Shown here: positions 11,741 through 24,500 of the stretch, in pieces | How positions within the stretch are numbered: the first letter of the stretch is position 1 | Layout: every line of letters begins with the position of its first letter | Source: Bryoerythrophyllum caledonicum | Taxonomy: Eukaryota; Streptophyta; Bryopsida; Pottiales; Pottiaceae | Direction of reading: 5' to 3' | Length of the DNA stretch: 64,000 nt | NCBI GenBank assembly: GCA_963971425.1 | Contig: OZ020519.1 | Coordinates: forward strand, 7,580,028 to 7,644,027 | Position numbers and translations under genes: made by a program | Notes under the pieces: generated by a model | Database searches by the model: none | The model's input: the letters and a program-made list of their open reading frames with translations, nothing else | What the model was told of the DNA's origin: nothing

Positions 11741-12720
11741 CTCTTTAGAAGCTTGCTTAAGGAATGACAATATGACAAATTTAACTTTCTTAGATGAGCA
11801 AAGTTGGCGATGTTCATCAATTGTTTCTGTAAGATAAAAGAATTCCGTGATAAAATCCAAAACTCTTAGATTAATCATATCATTGAAGAAGTCTAATCGT
11901 GCTCCAATATCCAGAGTAGTAGTATTCTGATGTATACATACTTTCACTCCAAGACAATGAATTTGGAGGTCCTCAGGCCACTAGGAAATGTTACAATTCA
12001 TAAATGACATCCTCTTGAGTCCAACAACACGTTCCCTTGCCAAACATGATATGGATGTATTTTCCGAATGAAAGAGACATTTATACGCACATTCACCTAG
12101 TTTTGCGTTGTGAATGATGTACAGTGCAAGATCTCAAAGAATGTCATGTACGCGACAAAAATATCTTTCTTGGTTTCAATCAATCAAAGACGGCTTTGCA
12201 AGTGTTCTTAAATGGTCATATGCTCTTTTCTTAGCTTTTTTGATATCGAGGTTTGAACCAAATAATCCCTCTTCAATCTAAACTTTTCCACTTCAATCAT
12301 GTAATCTTTGGAAAAGGCTGCAAAATATATAAACAAATCCTTGTTGTATTGCAATTCAGTTCTTTATAACTCAATTGAAGACAATCAAACAATTCACTAT
12401 CCACATGTCATTCCAAAATTGTGGTTGACTGCTGCAAATCCAAAAAAACAAACTCTCACTCTTGAATAAACACCATATCCATAATTGCCAATAACTTTCA
12501 AGGCCAAGGGGAGACAATTACATTCTTCACAAATGGCTTTTGCTAATTCCTTTGGAATTGTCTTCAATGAAGAAACTTCATGAACAAATGCATGGAAACT
12601 AAATAATTTTCAACTGTTGTCATTAGCAAGAGATGACACCACACTGGCTTTTGAACGTGTTTTTCAAAGAATCATTGCACTTCGAGTGTATTACAAGTTG
12701 TCTAGTCAATATTCCTCCGG
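11219..12720 (-). pseudogene. NBS-LRR (plant resistance-type) pseudogene, NB-ARC C-terminal half plus LRRs
   Basis: Reading the minus strand from about 12720 downwards one finds, in shifting frames, a TTRS-like RNBS-B trace, KLFSFHAFVHEVSSL (RNBS-C type; the Trp before it is now TGA), IPKELAKAICEECN then LPLALKVIG (GLPL motif, with a one-base shift inside it), DLFIYFAAFSKDYMIEVEK and EEGLFGSNLDIKKAKKRAYD (ARC2 region, RNBS-D type), RVHDIL then DLALYIIHNA (VHD variant of the MHD motif, with a TGA between), MSFMNC, WPEDLQIHC, DMINLRVLDF, and a run of LRRs of the LPESIGNLKCL type. P-loop and kinase-2 were not found. Stops and frameshifts are spread throughout, so the copy is dead. In the intact family these are intracellular ATP-binding immune receptors. 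Plant identity is clear; the N-terminal domain class cannot be read. Confidence 0.8.
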
Positions 12721-13974
12721 TAGACACTCAATTGTTATTAAATTCTTCCAAAGTAAACCGCTTTGGTGTCGTTCCTATTGAGACCTATTGTTTCTTTCTG
12801 AATAAACTACAAAAATCAAACTACCACATACTACTCCACATCTTATCTTTGCTACTCATTCCTTTGCTCAACATCCAGGTCCTTCCGGATTCCGGATTTA
12901 CATACAATAGCTTCTGGAACTAACTTCCGAACAGGTGGGAGGGGTTTTGATTTATCTTTGCTCCTCCTCAAAGAGTCTTCCGGGCGGTTTAAATGAGTGA
13001 CCGGAAGGCCACTGATCTTATTTGTGTACGTGGCCGGATTCTCCAGTGTCTTGTGGCTTAAAGTGGCTAGACACCCACTCTCCCTACTCCGCTAACCGGT
13101 GGATAATTGTTGCTGCTAGACTCATGCTCTCACAACATCCGGGTGGCCATCCGGACACGGTCATACAGAGGCGAAACCGGACTACAACGACATTTCGGTC
13201 AGTACTATGGTGGTTCTACCGAGTGAGCCTTATAACTTGCAAAGAAGATTTCCTTCTAGACATACACATCAAGCTTTTTTTTCCTATCGTAGAGGGAGAT
13301 TCCGGCCTCAATTAGAATCCGAGTACACACGGATCTTCCGTGGCCTAGAGACTACCAAGCACACCTCTGCAATACGTCTCTTCCCCCTCCTGGCTACCTT
13401 CGGACCTTGAAGAATGTCAGGGCTCTCCTTAAACTCTTCTCCAACTCTTTCGAGCGTTCTCCCAATGCAAGTTCAAACCGGTTACTTCAAATACAAACAC
13501 TCTAACACTCACCACAAGATAATTTAATCACCACACTACAACCACAATGGATCCGTTCCTCACAAGAGAACACTCAATACCACAAGTTTAAAATAAACAA
13601 CATGATGATATACTGAAAACATTCTGAGCCAGAGAAACAAAATGATGAGCTTCCTCAAACCCATCCACTAAATACAAGCTAAGCTTCCTAATCTTAGTTC
13701 TACCTTATCTGCAAGAAATCTGGAAAACCTTATCCTACTGACCAAAAAATGTCCTAGACTGCTACTTCGAGAAGTCTTTTAGTCCTTGGCTCAGATTCAA
13801 AATTTTCGGATCTGAGATCTGAATTTTATGTATTTGAATCTTAAGGTATGCATAAAATTCCCTAATCTAGGGTTTAGTAGCCAGGTGCAATTTGAAGCCC
13901 CATCGTTAGCCGCTACTAAACCTAAGTAATGAAGAATTTTCTAATTCTAATCCTAGATTTAACTAGGGGGGATT
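12721..13974. other. Intergenic stretch with CCGGA-rich segment
   Basis: From about 12880 to 13400 the motif CCGGA/TCCGG is unusually frequent, a trait shared with the gag-like region that follows, so this may be the 3' or LTR part of the same degenerate retroelement. No LTR pair or ORF with recognisable domain was found. 13400-13970 shows nothing further. Confidence 0.35.
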
Positions 13975-15817
13975 CTAAACACCCTTGAGCCTAGGGCTCC
14001 TATGTCTAGGTGATTCCTCCACCACTACCCTTCCGGTGCCCGTTCTCCTAGGTGTTGCTTCCAATTGTTGGCTCCGAGATCCAAATCCAGGAACTGTTGG
14101 AGGCGACTCCGTCATCGAAACTGCCTCAGTTGGTGAGTCCACCGCCATCCCAATAGGTCTTCCAAGGTTGTCGCGGAAGCTCGTACTTGGGCTAGGAGGA
14201 TCCTCCAATAAGCGTCTTCCATTGACGGCGTAGTCTTCCGGCGGCTGGCAGCCAGTGAGGTAGGTGTCAGTCGGAAGGCAGGACGAGTCCCTTGAGAGAG
14301 TCCTTCTGGAAGCATCTTCTCCAGCTCCTTGAGGATTCTCGTACTAGGCAGGGTGTAGTTACTTCAGCTCATCGGAGAGGAAAATTTTGGAGTTGTCATA
14401 ACCTCCTTGCGCTTTTCGGAGTTCTCGGATGTATTTTTGAAGGCCCAGCCACGTCTGGAGTGGTTGTGACCCGCACTGGGGTAGTCATGTCGTCCGGTGC
14501 TAGGGTACCCCGAGTCTCCGGCCCTTTCGAAGACATGTTCCCAACCACTTCTTGCATTCCGACCTAGGTCTCTCCATCTTCCAGCTGTGATCGTGGAAGA
14601 ACCGGATGATCTGCACCCGATTCAGCTTGTCCTCCTTCTCCAATCGCTCCATCAAGATAAGACTCCGCTTGACGGTGCCAACTGGGAAGTCAAGCGCCGT
14701 CCGAGCTTCTGCCACGCTTGGACCGAGGCATTTGCCCAATCCTCCGCCTCCTTCCGCATGGCCTGCGCTTCCGCCAACGCCGTCTCTGTTCGGTCCAGTT
14801 GTTCTTGGAGCTTCACCCGACTCCGAATAATCGCAGCCTGTTGATCTTCCAGTGTCTGTAGCCGAAGTGTGTTGTGCTTGAGCTCCGCAATCTAGGGGAT
14901 AATATCGAGTAGCTCCTTGACTCTCAATTGTTGCCGGATCTGATCGATGACTACTAGGTCGTTCGCGTGTGATTGTTTGATCAGGGCAACCCGCCAAGCC
15001 ACATGGTGGAGGAGTTCCATGATGTCAAGTCCTGGTACTCTGGTGAGTTTAGGAGGCTCCGCCTTTTCCACCCGGCCTGGTCTTGATGTTGGTTCGGTTG
15101 CTTCCGGCCTCTCATGCGTCTCGTCCTGTTGGCTTGGATTGGCCGGCTCGGGTTCCTATTGCACCTATCGGCTTCGCTTCCGAGTATGAGTGACTAGAGG
15201 TGGTGCTGGAACTTCCGATTCCTCCTCCTCTTCAGACTCCGGCTCCGCCCCTCTATATTTTTGGATGCTCATGAGCTCTTGATAGGTGTCTTGCTCCGGA
15301 GGCGTCAGCACATCATCGTGAGCGTAGAGGTGGACGATATAGGAGGGTAGAAAAGTTCCTGATTTCTAACCTTTCGGAGGCTTTTTACCATCCGGTCAAC
15401 CATGTCATTCATCAAGGAGGCCAAGTTCATTGAGATCTTTCCTCTCAGCGCTCCGAGGAAGGTCGCCGCCCACTTGGAGACGATCCGCTTAGGCTTCTCC
15501 GGGTGGAAGATAGGATTGAGAAACCGGACCATGATTCGTGCATCTTTGTGGCCGAGATCTTCAACGCTGAAGCCGTCCTTGGAGTTCGCATCTTAAGTGA
15601 ACTCTTGCTCCAAGTACTCGTCCTTCTGTTCCGCCACCTTCACCATGCCGTCCTTGAAGCTGTAGGTGCTTTGCCACTCCGGCGCTCCCCAGGTTTCCGG
15701 ATGGGCCCGGATTGTTTCGTCGTATTTATTGTCCGGAGCTCCCATCAGCTTTGTTACCAGCTGCTCGTCCTTCACGCCCCATGCGATTACTCTAACAACA
15801 GATGGGTACACCAACTG
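13975..15817 (-). pseudogene. Degenerate gag-like retroelement region
   Basis: On the minus strand several open frames (15814-15593, 15532-15305, 14997-14500, 14208-13975) follow one another, interrupted by stops. They include WQSTYSFKDGMVKVAEQKDE, IVSKWAATFLGALRGK, NLASLMNDMVDRMVK, and a Pro/Ser/Arg-rich, charged middle part. The order (helical N-terminal part, then low-complexity charged part) resembles plant retrotransposon gag polyproteins, but no zinc knuckle, protease or RT was found, so the call is inference. GC content and the CCGG motif density differ from the AT-rich surroundings. Confidence 0.4.
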
Positions 15818-15840
15818 CTAATTTTTCCTTATATTGCTCG

Positions 15841-16502
15841 TTGGTTGGAAGTTTGATCTACTTGACCAACAAGAGACTAGACATACCATAAGTCGTCAGC
15901 TGCATTGCCAAGTATATGGAGCACCGTGAAGACGCCCACTATCAAGTAGCAAAGAAAATCCTTTGCTTTTTGTAAGGTACCATGGATTACAAACTTTTTC
16001 TCTCATTTGACAACTTTACTCAATTCCATATATACGCAAATGCCGACTAGGGAAGTGATCTTGACACCGGATGATCCACATCCGACATCCTTCACAAACT
16101 AGGCACATCAAGCAACTTTTGGAACAACAAGGTGTAGTCATGTGTATCTCTATCTACAACTGGAGCAGAATACATGGTCTTAACCGACGCAGCAAAAGAC
16201 ATAATATACTTGAGAAGACTATTGCAAGAGTTTGATCTGTCCACTCAAGATCCAACACCACTGATGAGTGATAATTAGTCTTACATTAAGCTAGTCCACA
16301 ATCTGGTACTTCACTCCCGGACGAGACACATTGGCATCCAGCACCACTTCATTTGTGAGACATCGCAAAACGATGATATATGGGTGGTCTACACTCCTAC
16401 AAAATCTCAACATGCTGATTTTCTAACCAAGTTGTTTCCATTCACCAAATTTGTTGCTAACAGACTAAACACCGGAGTCATCTCTCGTCAAGCCTTGCTT
16501 TG
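15841..16502 (+). pseudogene. Ty1/copia reverse transcriptase tail and RNase H relic
   Basis: Plus-strand reading gives LVGSLIYLTNKRLDIP, VSCIAKYMEH, HYQVAKKILCFL, GTMDYKLFLS, TGAEYMVLTDAAKDIIYLRR, PTPLMSDN, THIGIQHHF-like text and YTPTKSQHADFLTK, the ordered landmarks of the copia-type RNase H domain. Several stops replace conserved codons, for example TAA after LDIP and TAG after MSDN, so it is dead. It is a 3' fragment abutting, in opposite orientation, the gag-like region, so at least two elements are joined here. It is unrelated in sequence to the full copia element at 30.7-36.2 kb. Confidence 0.8.
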
Positions 16503-18185
16503 ATCTAAAAGAGAGTCCACTAGCCATCCACCCATATGCCTCTCCGCGTCAACTTGTGCCAAAAATCAGGATCCCTAGTCTCAAGTTGGTCAATCTGTTG
16601 TCCCACCAATCACTCGGCCATTCTAAATATTGAAGCCAGAGATCTTCATCTCTCTCACATGTCACAGCTACACCATAAATCCTAAAGTTGAACGACGCTT
16701 CAAGTATCCTCGTCCGCCAAATAACTGCTGTGACCAAGAAGAAGCTCGCCTTCAGCGCCCCATCTACGACTCGGTGTACCACGACGGCCAACAAACAAAC
16801 TACAACAATCATGACTTCCACCTGCACATCCAGCATTGACACTTAACTACAACGTCTCCAATATTTACGCTCAACTCAACTCGCATCTGGTCACATACTT
16901 ACTGTTGTCAATCCTTCAACAAGCTCTTGCACCACCTTTGTTGCCTCCTGCAAAATCCCTTGCACTTGTGCCATTATCTCTTGTCTGTACAGTCGCTTCA
17001 AATGCTCACACTATAAGGAACCCCGTTGTTTTTCATTCAAAAGTATTGCTCTTAACCCACCAAAATGTCGCTCTTCACTCACTGGAAGTGTGGAAAAGCT
17101 CTTTTTTTGGTCTTTTGTGATCCAACTAACTCACCCGCTCAGAAAATCCTCGAAATGACAAATGAAAAACGACGGGGTTCATTGTAATGTCACAAGTAGT
17201 GGTCGAGTGCAAGGGAGGGTGTTGGCGACAAGCACCCTTGACCCACCTTTCATCATTATTCATCTTTTGTTAAACATTCATCCATTCTTTCATTAGGTTC
17301 AATTGTATATAACTCATGTAGATCAGTAAGGCATGCACGTCTTTACTCGCACTCCATGTGTCACCATGCATACACTCTTTCCACAAGATCGGGTATAGAC
17401 TTGTGCCCAACAAGAGAAAATCTTGCACCTCAACCTTCTTCTCAATGCACAGCAGATATGCCACTCCGACAAGATTTCGCTCCTACCACTAGCCCTCTAC
17501 CAATTAGCACCCATCATGTGCTCAAGACCTCTCAAAATCACGAGGTAACATATACATGGGCCTTGTCAATCGAGGAAAGAGCACCAAACTCATTCAACAT
17601 TGCCAAGCTCAGAAAATCCTAAGAAGTGGGCATCATCCTCGACCCACCACACGTCTTCCTCAGTATCCAAGTCGCCACTGCAACATAGGTCTACCGCTCA
17701 GCACTGCAAACAACCCGCCATGTCAACAAGTAGCATGCCCATATGACCGCCAAGTATCTCCACTATGAAGTCCACCTGGTCCATTGCCTCAGCAAACCGT
17801 GATAGATTCGAGTCTAAGTAAGGAAGAACCAATACCGAAATGGGGCTATGCATGCAGCACACTGCTCTTCGAGGGAAGGGTTGAGAGTGTGTTGATGGCG
17901 AGCAATCAACAGAGTGGCTGTGATGATGGTGGTCAGCAGACCAAGCAAGTGATGGCGCTTCAATGATCCAGTGCCAATTTGAAAGTGTCAGCCTTGTGCA
18001 AATCTTGGAACATGGGAGATAAACAACTTGTTTGTGTACATCTGACTGGTTTTCTAGATGCAAGTGATGAAAGACTAGATGTGGCAGTTTTGGAGGTATT
18101 CTCGTGTGTTGTGATTCCGGGATAATACCTGACGTGTGGGGAGGCTAGGAAGGACCCACAAGTCGTGTTTGGACGCACATTGGGT
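16503..18185. other. Transposon-derived or unclassified spacer
   Basis: The first part follows a copia relic and may include its 3' LTR remains; I could not find a matching 5' LTR. Open frames of up to ~120 codons on both strands have no recognisable domain. Nothing else supported. Confidence 0.35.
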
Positions 18186-18199
18186 CCATTCACCACCAA
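18186..18199. repeat. Target-site duplication of SINE (left copy)
   Basis: CCATTCACCACCAA, repeated exactly at 18556-18569 on the other side of the SINE. Confidence 0.85.
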
Positions 18200-18555
18200 G
18201 AAGAAGAAGAACTCCAATCTCCAAAGGAAACCGGCGTGAAAATAATGTTTGTTCATTCTCTTCACTAAGCATATGGCCACAGGACATAGGCTAGTATCAT
18301 AGAACTACTCCCCCCTCTCGAGGGTAAACACTTTTCTACACTAAGTGTTTCCCTACACTAACTGCCTCTAAGACAACCGACATGCCATCTCCCCCAAGGG
18401 CTTTGTGGATCCACACACAACAAGGCCTTGGGAATCCCCATCATAATTGGGTGGACTATGGTGGTAGGCACCACGCCGGCAATAGGACTTGAACTCACAA
18501 CCACCTCACCGGTGTGCCATGACCCAAACCACTACACCAAGGTCGTGGTGCTTTC
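18200..18555 (-). mobile_element. tRNA-derived SINE, complete, with 14-bp TSD
   Basis: Read on the minus strand the element begins GAAAGCACCACGACC and carries a pol III promoter: A box TTGGTGTAGTGGTT (plus positions 18527-18540) and B box GAGTTCAAGTCCT (18484-18496), about 30 bases apart as in a tRNA. It ends in a TTC-rich run. It is flanked by a perfect 14-bp duplication CCATTCACCACCAA (18186-18199 and 18556-18569). It has no ORF. Its last ~130 bases match the 3' end of the LINE at 38.1-41.5 kb, which would be its mobilising partner. A homologous-looking tRNA gene was not identified. Confidence 0.85.
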
Positions 18556-18569
18556 CCATTCACCACCAA
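18556..18569. repeat. Target-site duplication of SINE (right copy)
   Basis: Exact copy of 18186-18199, bordering the tRNA-related 5' end of the SINE. Confidence 0.85.
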
Positions 18570-18666
18570 TTCTAGCGACGTACGGTGAGAAATTCTCCTG
18601 AAACAACATATGATTTTCTTCTGTAACTAAAATGCATTCCAATGAACTCCTAAGGACCACCTAGGT

Positions 18667-18931
18667 CAAATTGACCCCCCCCGTTGGGATTTACCCGAGG
18701 GGGCCACGAGGTGGTGGGGCCAAACCTCGCCCCTATTTTGTTTTTGGATGGGGCCCTAATTATAGCAAGGGAGAATCCTCTACGACAAACAATGGCCACA
18801 GGCCTCAAATTTTTCCCAAAAAATCCAAAAAAAAACCTCTAAACCGCCCAAAATAAGAGGGCTAGAAAAATGACCCCATACAATTAAGACGTGGCCCACC
18901 TCGGGTAACGTCCAACTAGGGGGTCAATTTG
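18667..18931. mobile_element. Small MITE with 13-bp perfect TIRs (265 bp)
   Basis: Termini CAAATTGACCCCC (18667-18679) and its exact inverse GGGGGTCAATTTG (18919-18931). The interior has alternating C and G runs and no ORF of note. Related interior text (GGGGCCC..., CCCAAAAAATCCAAAAAAA) recurs near 36780-36960 (inverted) and 43330-43500, so it belongs to a small dispersed family. It directly precedes another element. Confidence 0.6.
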
Positions 18932-18939
18932 CCTTGGGC

Positions 18940-19846
18940 TTAAAGACCCAAGGCATTTTCACACCAAAAACACTTTTAAACTGCTTGTTCTTGTGAAATG
19001 AGTAAGGAAGAAAACAAAAACTTTTATTTCTACCTCTAGCCGTAGGATCTCATGTAAGAGTTAAGAGTTATTAAGTGTCGTCCTCACAAATTTCCACAAA
19101 ACTTGACTACACGGATTGCAAGAATATAGTGTTTAAAGTCAAGCAAATGGTTCATTTTCTTCCCTACATTGAGTGGATCGGTAGACTTTGACTTCACTTG
19201 GTGTCACATTTTTGCACTATTCAAAGTCTAAATCCATTATCATTGTGTTAAGCATGATGTTGGTTCCTTATACACTAATTTTTAGAGGCATATGAGGGGT
19301 GTAGCATATTCAAAACAAATATGCAAGAAGTGGAGATTCCAATTTTGCCAATTCAACTAATATTTCTTTGTGAACTTAAAGTGTTTTTGATTGATTATCC
19401 AAATGGTGAATAAGAAGGTTTACACCACATTTTGTTGTGGAAAGTAAAAAGTATATTTTGGTACCTTGCCTGACAATGTGTGACAATGTGTGACAATGTT
19501 TGACTTGGGTTAATATGCTATCTTTTACTAAAGACAAGAGATTTCTTTTAACAATATGAAAGGAAATAATATTACTTGCCAGTATTGAAAATCTCACATT
19601 CAATAGAGTGTCCAAGTAAAAGTTTTTGGAGGTGCCCGAAGTGCCTGCTCTCCTTGTTTGAAATTCAAAACCTTATAATTTTTTCATGAAATGTTGGATT
19701 TAGAAAAAAATTGTTCTTCCATTGAGGTTTTAGTAATGCCCTTCTAGAGTAAATTTTTTAAAGAGGAATGACAAAAATTGACACCATAGGAATCTGAACG
19801 ACCTTTCAAAATGCCATTCTATCACACTTGGTCCTTTAGGGGTTAA
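18940..19846 (+). mobile_element. TTAA-flanked TIR element (family A), forward copy
   Basis: Begins TTAAAGACCCAAGGCATTTT (5' terminus worn) and ends GGTCCTTTAGGGGTTAA, with TTAA at 19843-19846. The interior follows the family consensus: GCATTTTCACACCAAAAACA at the start, and a triplicated TGTGACAATG near 19478-19500. No coding capacity; the ~80-codon minus-strand frame inside is fortuitous. Confidence 0.7.
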
Positions 19847-21509
19847 CACGAGATAAAACAAGCTCCACAACACCTACTTTATAAAGCTCAAATGTCTCTA
19901 CTAGTCCTATTTCCAATACAAAGACATCCAATAGAATTTTGTTCTTCTAATAGACATGTGTAATTCTTACCCTAACATGTAATATTTATTCAATATGGAT
20001 CTTTTTTTCTCTGAACACAACACTTTTGTGGCATACTACATGTCAAGATCCGTAATTGAAATGTGTCAAATCTATTGGATGGAGCTCTAAGGATGTTAAG
20101 AAAACAACACAATACTATCATAATGGACTATTATATATATATATATATATATTCTAGTAGGAACCTTCATCGGAGTGGACGGGGCAAGGGCAATCTCGAG
20201 GCAAGACCTTATATTGGCGCAAGACCCTATCCAATGACACTAAGAAGTTAGATTGCAGATCATATGAAATGCCCATCACAAATGCTCACTTGTATTGAGT
20301 TGAACTACAAAGTTAGTGGGAAGATCTTATGCTTTGAATTAGGCAAACATCCTCCTTGTTTGTATGATAAAGTGATATGTATTTAGATTTTTAGATTGAG
20401 TTCATAAAACTATAAGCTCATGGATATGAATTCAAGTTTCTAAATTACGTATTGTCACTTCATTTAGGGTTTTAACAGAAAAATAAAACCCAAGATAAAG
20501 TACACCAATGTACTTGGCTAAAGATCAAGGTGAAGGAATAGAATGCTTATAGACTCAACATTAATTCAAACTCTTTTTTATCAAACTAGGTACATATATT
20601 CAACTCTTAGCAACACACAAAAATACTCAAGGATTCAAATTCAAAAAAACAAAATGTGCAAAACACTCCTAAAATCCTCAGCTTCCTAGGATTTGCCATA
20701 GATAAAGTAGTGCTCCATTAAGCTGCAATAGAGGTAAAAACAAAGTTGGTGATATCTCATCCAATAGAGAGGTCATCCATTGTAGAATCTTTGGATGAAA
20801 TTTGTCCATTCCAAAACCGGGATGTTCTGGACAGACGGATGATAAAGAAGTGCATTACACTTGTCTATATCAATGATAGAATTGGTTTCCATCCGAACGT
20901 GCATGTGTGCACTCAAACTTTTCTACATTTAGGGAAGATTTTCATTCTTTTACTTTGAGGTTTATACATTTAATGTTTTTGCTTTGACACTTTCTTATTT
21001 GATTTTTTAAAACAAATGTTAAGTTTTTAGAAGTAAGTGGGGACTTAATTCAAAACAATATTGTGACCGGAGGACAGGGATTCAGTACTCAAATATAAAA
21101 AGTTATACTAGATTAACCAACAACTACTGTAGTGCGGGTAACGCTAATTACTATTTCCAGAGTTTAAGAAAATCCTAAACACGTCATAGCAAGTGTCGGT
21201 TTTGCACGCAGTTCCGGAGCCTACATTTTTGCTGTAGGGCGCCAACTCCTCGACCCCTAAACCATCACTGTACCCCAAAGCCATCGCGGCATCTACAACC
21301 GAGAGAATGAACCATGCGCAAACAGCAGGTGACCCAAAATCTAGGGTTTTTTGGAGAGTGTCGGTTTTGCACGCACTTCCCTGATCGACTGTTAAGTTGA
21401 TCTTGGCTTCCTGTTGCTGGGAGACCTAGTTATTGTTGTTGCAGTTAATTGTTGTCTTCGTCTCCGACCGATCGATCGATCCATCGCCATCGTCATCGCC
21501 ATCGCTACC
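19847..21509. other. Intergenic region with 5' flank of CCT3
   Basis: AT-rich up to about 21150, with a (TA)n microsatellite near 20131-20151. From ~21180 GC rises and the direct repeat TGTCGGTTTTGCACGCA occurs twice (about 21195 and 21358), ~160 bases apart, upstream of the CCT3 start. This is where its promoter and 5' UTR should lie. The GATCGATCGATCCATCGCCATCG stretch just before the ATG is a simple-sequence leader. Confidence 0.5.
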
Positions 21510-24500
21510 ATGCAGGCTCCCGTGCTGGTGCTCAGTACGTCGCGCTCCTCTCTCTTTCTCCACTGGAAATCGTCTTGTCTGCTGTTTTCCTCGAGGTTTA
21601 TGGTTTTGGCGCATGCTTGATAGGGTTTCATCTTTTCAGATGATGCTACGAAGCGGGAGACGGGAAGTCGCGTGCATCGCGCCAATATACAGGCCTCCAA
21701 GGTATGCTGTTCGGTGGATGTGGATGTGGATCCCGGTGTTTCAGTATGGTTTACCTATTTTCTTGGCCATTGGAGGATTTTCTTGAATTGCGGTTGTAAG
21801 GCGATGGGAGACGTCTTCTTTAATGGAGACGTGAAGTTCTGTCTTTGGAGTGTCATGATTGAAAGCGTTTTGATGCTGCGTGTGCATGTGTGAATATGTT
21901 CGCTCTGGAAATTGCTATCATGGATGCTATTTCTTGATTTTGATTTTCAGTTTCCTTTTGGTTATTTGTATGCAGGCTGTAGCAGATGTTATTCGTACAA
22001 CTTTGGGACCTAGGGCAATGCTTAAGATGCTTCTTGACGCTAGTGGAGGTATTTCCCTCATTCAAGTAGTGGATGCTCTTCCTCGTCTGGAATTTCATGT
22101 GTGTTGTGTGTCGTGGCGCCGCTTCTAACGTCTTTTCTCATTTTGTAGTGCGTATGCTGATGGCCTTTGGTATTTTCTGGCAGGGATTGTACTCACCAAT
22201 GATGGAAACGCTATTTTGAGAGAGCTTGATGTGTCTCATCCAGCTGCAAAGGTTAGCTTCAAGGGATATGGAACATTGATTTTGTGTTGAAAGCTCCAGA
22301 TTTTTGTTTACGACGTAATGTTAATTTTGTTCATTGCAATTCTTTTCTGATTTACGCTGGATACCGTATCTGCAGTCAATGCTAGAGATCAGTCGCACGC
22401 AAGATGAGGAGGTCGGTGATGGAACTACATCAGTGATCATTCTAGGTGACTTTCTCTGCTTTTATTTGAGCAGTATATGATTTTTTTATCACGATGGGCT
22501 TTAGGGTGGGCCTATAGTTTTTATTACTTTCAAAGAGCCACGTTTGACTCTTCATTCCTGTGGAGCCGCTATTTCTCGTCAATGGTCACATCAATTTCCT
22601 GAAAGGCCATGTTCTGGGTTTTGAAAGCGCATGTAGAATTGTTAACAATTTTAGTCGAGTAATGATTCGTTTAATTTCTCTTTGTTGGCAGGCATTGAAG
22701 TATATGCTTCGCACCTGCCCGGGTATTGCTTCCGAGTATTTTGACCTTTTGATGCAACTTGGTTTTGCAGCTGGGGAGATGCTTTATGTCGCCGAACAGT
22801 ATCTTGATAGGCAGTTTCACCCTACTGTCATATGCCGAGGTTGATATCTACATTCCTCTTCTTACTGAATACCTGTTACACTCGATAATATACAGTTGTA
22901 GAGAATGACTGCTGTAATACCACTAAGAATATGAGTCACTATAAGGAGAATGTGTCTGGACAGCCATCATCCTATATGTCATTTTCGTACTGGATGTCTG
23001 ATGGTAGGTCAGGTCTGCAGTTTTAATAGATAGCATCGAATGGAGCCGTTGTGCATCTATCAAGTCGCTAAGGCTTCAAATTTTACGGTTAGCCTCGTCT
23101 TATCGCTTCCATTTAATCCTCCACATTTTCTGTGCCCTGTGCTTGAGTGCAGCTTATTCAAAGGCTTTGGAGGATGCAGTTGCTGCTTTGAAGGAAATTT
23201 CTTTTGACGTCGACATTACAGATCGTGAGTTCCTTCTGGTCTATATGAATGTGGTTGCACTGCCGAGCGATGATAATAGTCGTTAAGCTTTAGAATTCTT
23301 AGAGACATCTCCATTTATTCTCGATCTTTCAGTTCATTTTATAATCCTACTATTGTGTACGTTGACACGTTAAGGTTTTTGTATTTGTGAGGAACATATA
23401 CAATAATAGGAAATTTAAATCTCGAGAAAATTTAAGACTTAATTCTACTGCTGAAGAACTTTGCATAGTCTGGTTCTAAGGAACGTGCTCGCCACACATG
23501 CAGGTGCAATGATGCTGAATATTGTACGAAGTTGTATCGGCACAAAGTTCACAAGTTGTTTTGGAACTCTTATTGCGGTTAGTCCTTGTACCGTGTCAAG
23601 GGCATGGAGGAAACTCTGAATTAGGTCAACCTTGTTAATTTGGTGATGGCTTATGTATCTGTTTCCTGCCCTTGTGCTGCTGCCTCTGTCTCTGTTCTGG
23701 AATTGATGGACAAAATTGGCGGCGATGAATTCAATTCAGTATATCTAATATGTCCATAAGTACGCACAAGTATGCGCAGACGTTTATGCGGATAAGTATT
23801 TCAATGCAGGACTTGGCGATTGATTCAGTCAATACAATATCCGTTGACCTGGGAAACGGGCTTCGAGAGGTTGACATCAAGAAATATATCAAGACAGAGA
23901 AGATTCCAGGAGGACAATTGGAAGATTCAGAAGTGCTTAAGGGTGTCATGTTTAACAAGGATGTGGTTTCTCCAGGAAAAATGCGACGAAAGATTGTCAA
24001 CCCTCGCATCATACTTCTGGATTGCCCACTGGAATACAAGAAGGGAGAGAATCAGACGAATGCAGAGATCATGAAAGAAGAAGACTGGTACAGTCATGTT
24101 GAAAACCTGGTTATCGGGTTCCTGCGATCTTGTTCGAATGTGTATTGCGCCCATTATTTGCCATGGTTTAGACCCTTGTTATTTGCTTAATTCCGGATAC
24201 CGGTTTTAGCTTTGATGTGATGGTTTCTCTATGACGTCTGGTTGCTGGCTAGTTGCTTTGTATTCGCAACTCGGTTGCTGCATCATCGTTATCTTGTATT
24301 ACAGGTCTTATTTGTGTATTTTCTGCTTTGCAGGGCTACTTTACTACGAACGGAGGAAGAGTATATTGAACAATTGTGTGTTCAGATAATGAAATTTAAG
24401 CCCAATTTGGTTATCACTGAGAAAGGTTTGAGTGATCTGGCCTCACACTATCTTAGCAAGGCAGGCATTAGTGCAATTCGAAGATTGAGGAAGACTGACA

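Noticed and set aside
18471-18545. Functional tRNA gene
   Set aside because: A and B boxes are present but the cloverleaf is not clean, and the unit is the head of a SINE with TSDs.
20131-20151. (TA)n run as a TATA-type promoter
   Set aside because: It is a simple microsatellite ~1.4 kb from the nearest gene start.
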